Source: a virus. Taken from it: DNA of 25,883 nucleotides. The stretch lies in the IMG/VR virus record IMGVR_UViG_3300010151_000136, positions 1 through 25,883 of that record; one strand, written 5' to 3'. This document shows, piece after piece, positions 24,193-25,883 of this stretch. The notes beneath the pieces are model-generated. The model had not been told where the DNA came from, did no database searches, and saw nothing but the letters and a program-made list of their open reading frames with translations. Made by a program: the position numbers and the translations under genes. How positions within the stretch are numbered: position 1 is the stretch's first letter; each line of letters starts with the position of its first letter.

Positions 24193-24818
24193 CTAAACAC
24201 TTCCACATGACCACAATCTTCACATTTAAATCTTCCTTGAGCATCCTTCGCACCTTTTTTTGGCCTATATTCTTCCTGTTTCATTTGACCCCCACACTCA
24301 GGACATTTAAGTGCTTTTAGTGTGTTATCCCACGTTTGGTATTTATATTCATCTCTTAAAAGAACGCCTTTCCAACTTAATTGAACATTATCATTCCAAT
24401 CAGGATTTTTTTCTTTAATTTCTGTACACCTCATCCACAATTCTAATGCTTCTGCTCCTGCTTGTTTAACTGCTGATGCTGCAGCAGTAAAGATAGATTG
24501 TTTAACATTAACTTGTACATATTTATTAAAAATATTCATTACAGTATTAATAATATCTGTATTGCCACTTGTAACATTTTTTAATTCTAACAATAATTTA
24601 AGGAAATCTTTACATGGTATTGATTCTACAGAAAGTAATTCTCTCAACATATATATCTTGATACTTTCATCATTTTGAGCCATGTAATCTTCTATGGTAT
24701 CTTCCCAAGCATTTTTTGCCGCTTCACAACAATCTTCTGCTCCTACTTTTAAATTATCTACCGCAACCTGTGAAAAACTAATTTCATTATCGCTAATGAT
24801 AATTTCAGGCATTGGCAT
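24189..24818 (-). CDS. Helical protein with tandem internal W-motifs and zinc ribbon
   Basis: The 209-residue product starts at ATG 24818 behind GGAGAGAATATT. Residues 15-130 are amphipathic helices. Then come two internal signature copies, LSWKGVLLRD (W149) and QTWDNTLKAL (W163), and a C-terminal zinc ribbon, C172-x2-C175 and C199-x2-C202 (CPECGGQM, CEDCGHVE). The second copy plus ribbon looks like one of the tagged zinc mini-proteins joined in frame to a helical domain. No family is recognised for the first part. Confidence 0.78.
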   Translation of the reverse strand: MPMPEIIISDNEISFSQVAVDNLKVGAEDCCEAAKNAWEDTIEDYMAQNDESIKIYMLRELLSVESIPCKDFLKLLLELKNVTSGNTDIINTVMNIFNKYVQVNVKQSIFTAAASAVKQAGAEALELWMRCTEIKEKNPDWNDNVQLSWKGVLLRDEYKYQTWDNTLKALKCPECGGQMKQEEYRPKKGAKDAQGRFKCEDCGHVEVFR

Positions 24819-24839
24819 AATATTCTCTCCTATATGTCG

Positions 24840-24878
24840 ATTTGTGTTTGTCTTTATTAATGTATCTATATATCAACG
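24840..24878 (-). promoter_or_regulatory. Possible promoter in 47-base intergenic gap
   Basis: The gap 24819-24865 is one of the two longest in the window. On the coding strand GATATATAGATA ends the upstream gene, about 50 bases before the ATG at 24818, followed by an AT-rich run and GGAGAG. A TATA box there would put transcription start near 24843 with a 25-base leader holding the ribosome site. The element is weaker than the one at 2063-2070. Confidence 0.25.
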
Positions 24879-25462
24879 GATAATATTGCATCACGTATCT
24901 TATTATACCACTTATCTCCTTCGGCTTCGAATGCGGGCCTTTCCTCATATGGAAAATGTTTTCCTGTTACTTTTAAATATCCAATATCAAATGATATAGG
25001 GTCATGTGCATCATCAGCGATGTACCATTTTGCTGATACAAATCCTCTCGAATAAAATTCTGCATCTATTTTACTGCCAGTAAAATTACTATACCAATTT
25101 TTATCACTATACATCTCTTTTAAATGTTGAAGTACAAAACAAGCATCCTTTTCATTAATATTATCTGAAACGAAAGTATAAATTATTGCAAGTGAATGTA
25201 AATTATCATCAACATTATGACTCCACCCATAAGCCCCTTTTCCCCGAATTCCATCTGTATCTATAAAAGTTTTAATTTCATGGTCCCAATGCTGAAATTC
25301 CCATTTATCTTCAGTAACACTATCTGCTAATTCATTTCCTATTACCTTCAATCGGTCTGCAATTTTAAATAATTTCTCTCTACAATTTTTCTTTTTCTTA
25401 GGTTTAGTAGGAATATTACTACCCATTGTGGTTGTACCTATCTGTAATTGTTCTTTCCACAT
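24866..25462 (-). CDS. Unknown 198-residue protein, diverged W-motif start
   Basis: The chosen ATG at 25462 gives MWKEQLQIGT, which resembles the signature shortened by one residue. A Lys-rich patch follows (KPKKKKNCREK), then a mixed fold with helices (FKIADRLKVIGNELADSV, KDACFVLQHLKEMY) and strands (SAKWYIADD, SFDIGYLKVTG). The previous gene stops two bases before this start. The compact globular pattern suggests a folded domain of unknown function. Confidence 0.7.
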   Translation of the reverse strand: MWKEQLQIGTTTMGSNIPTKPKKKKNCREKLFKIADRLKVIGNELADSVTEDKWEFQHWDHEIKTFIDTDGIRGKGAYGWSHNVDDNLHSLAIIYTFVSDNINEKDACFVLQHLKEMYSDKNWYSNFTGSKIDAEFYSRGFVSAKWYIADDAHDPISFDIGYLKVTGKHFPYEERPAFEAEGDKWYNKIRDAILSVDI

Positions 25463-25464
25463 AA

Positions 25465-25883
25465 TTAGCACTCCGTAAAAGCCTCTATTAAAGTAGATAA
25501 AATTTGTCTTGATTGGTGATATTTCCAATCTGTTGCTTGATTCCATCCAGAAAAATCTATATCTAAATTTAAAGTTATTTTAAATTCAACCAAACCTTGA
25601 GTAAAATGAACTTCCAACCAGTCATCATTCCTAATCATTGACCAAACGTTTATTTCTGGACTAGTATAATTAAATAATAATAACTTATTCTTCGGGTGGG
25701 TTGATTTCTTATTTCGAAGAACGTGTTGAAAGTGCTCTACTAATTCCTCCTTAACCCCCATAATTATACAAGCAAAGTCTTCTGATACTGTATCAATATT
25801 ACTACCTTTAAATGAATATAAATTAATAAATCCATATTCATGTGGGTGTATTTTCTTAACAACACATTCTAACCATTTTTTAC
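25465..25883 (-). CDS. Unknown protein, N-terminus beyond window
   Basis: The frame is open to the right edge, so at least 138 residues are present and the true start lies outside; an internal ATG at 25761 follows no special feature and is probably not the start. The visible beginning reads KKWLECVVKKIHPHEYGF. Later parts alternate strands (NKLLLFNYTSPEINVWSM, WLEVHFTQGLVEFKITLNLDID) and end in a helix (SRQILSTLIEAF). No family is recognised. Confidence 0.65.
   Translation of the reverse strand, partial: KKWLECVVKKIHPHEYGFINLYSFKGSNIDTVSEDFACIIMGVKEELVEHFQHVLRNKKSTHPKNKLLLFNYTSPEINVWSMIRNDDWLEVHFTQGLVEFKITLNLDIDFSGWNQATDWKYHQSRQILSTLIEAFTEC

Noticed and set aside
24866-25883. Possible paralogy of the two rightmost genes
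   Set aside because: Both end in a helix after several strands, but I could not align any shared motif with confidence.
1-25883. tRNA genes, CRISPR arrays, insertion sequences
   Set aside because: No cloverleaf-like sequence, regularly spaced direct repeats or transposase motifs were seen on either strand; the sequence is almost completely coding.

Overview
The window reads as the packaging and head-assembly part of a tailed virus genome (HK97-fold capsid, Caudoviricetes type) that infects an archaeon. The viral markers are clear: a complete large terminase, a portal, a prohead protease, and the first 250 codons of a major capsid protein running off the left edge. The archaeal assignment is inference. 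It rests on a TATA-box promoter placed for leaderless transcription at 2063-2070, on GGTGA-type ribosome sites, on an archaeal/eukaryal-type ATP-dependent DNA ligase, on many tiny zinc-binding proteins, and on a membrane-anchored acidic protein with a Cys/Asp-rich repeat that I associate with marine archaeal and bacterial surface proteins. DNA is AT-rich (about 30% G+C by eye, not counted). A marine Poseidoniales (Marine Group II) virus of the magrovirus kind is my best guess, but the sequence alone cannot settle it.

Every gene lies on the minus strand, so transcription runs from right (25883) to left (1). Genes are packed with ATGA overlaps or gaps of a few bases, and there is no gene-free stretch over 300 bases. 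I found no tRNA, rRNA, CRISPR array, insertion sequence or attachment site.

Layout in transcription order. (1) 25883-19187: an accessory block of small to mid-size unknown proteins, including at least five mini-genes of 29-57 codons. Many are zinc-binding, and most begin with the same eight-residue signature M-[STNK]-W-x-x-[ILV]-[LI]-K. A zinc-knuckle protein at 20523-21185 may be the small terminase. (2) 19176-13932: two very large helical proteins of unknown function (712 and 842 residues) and a 194-residue protein. (3) 13927-10015: the membrane-anchored acidic surface protein, two small proteins, the large terminase, and a winged-helix/LAGLIDADG endonuclease fusion. (4) 10013-1: portal with zinc-ribbon-like insertions, a small protein, an 829-residue unknown, two small proteins, a 913-residue DNA ligase, then, behind its own promoter, a protease fused to a scaffold domain, and the capsid protein.

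The most striking signal is the shared N-terminal W-motif. Twelve otherwise unrelated proteins in this block start with it, and further copies occur inside or at the C-terminus of three others. Together with a prohead protease and a scaffold with an internal start, this suggests a capsid-targeting tag that loads a set of internal virion proteins, in the way T4 internal proteins use a capsid-targeting sequence. This is a hypothesis from pattern only.
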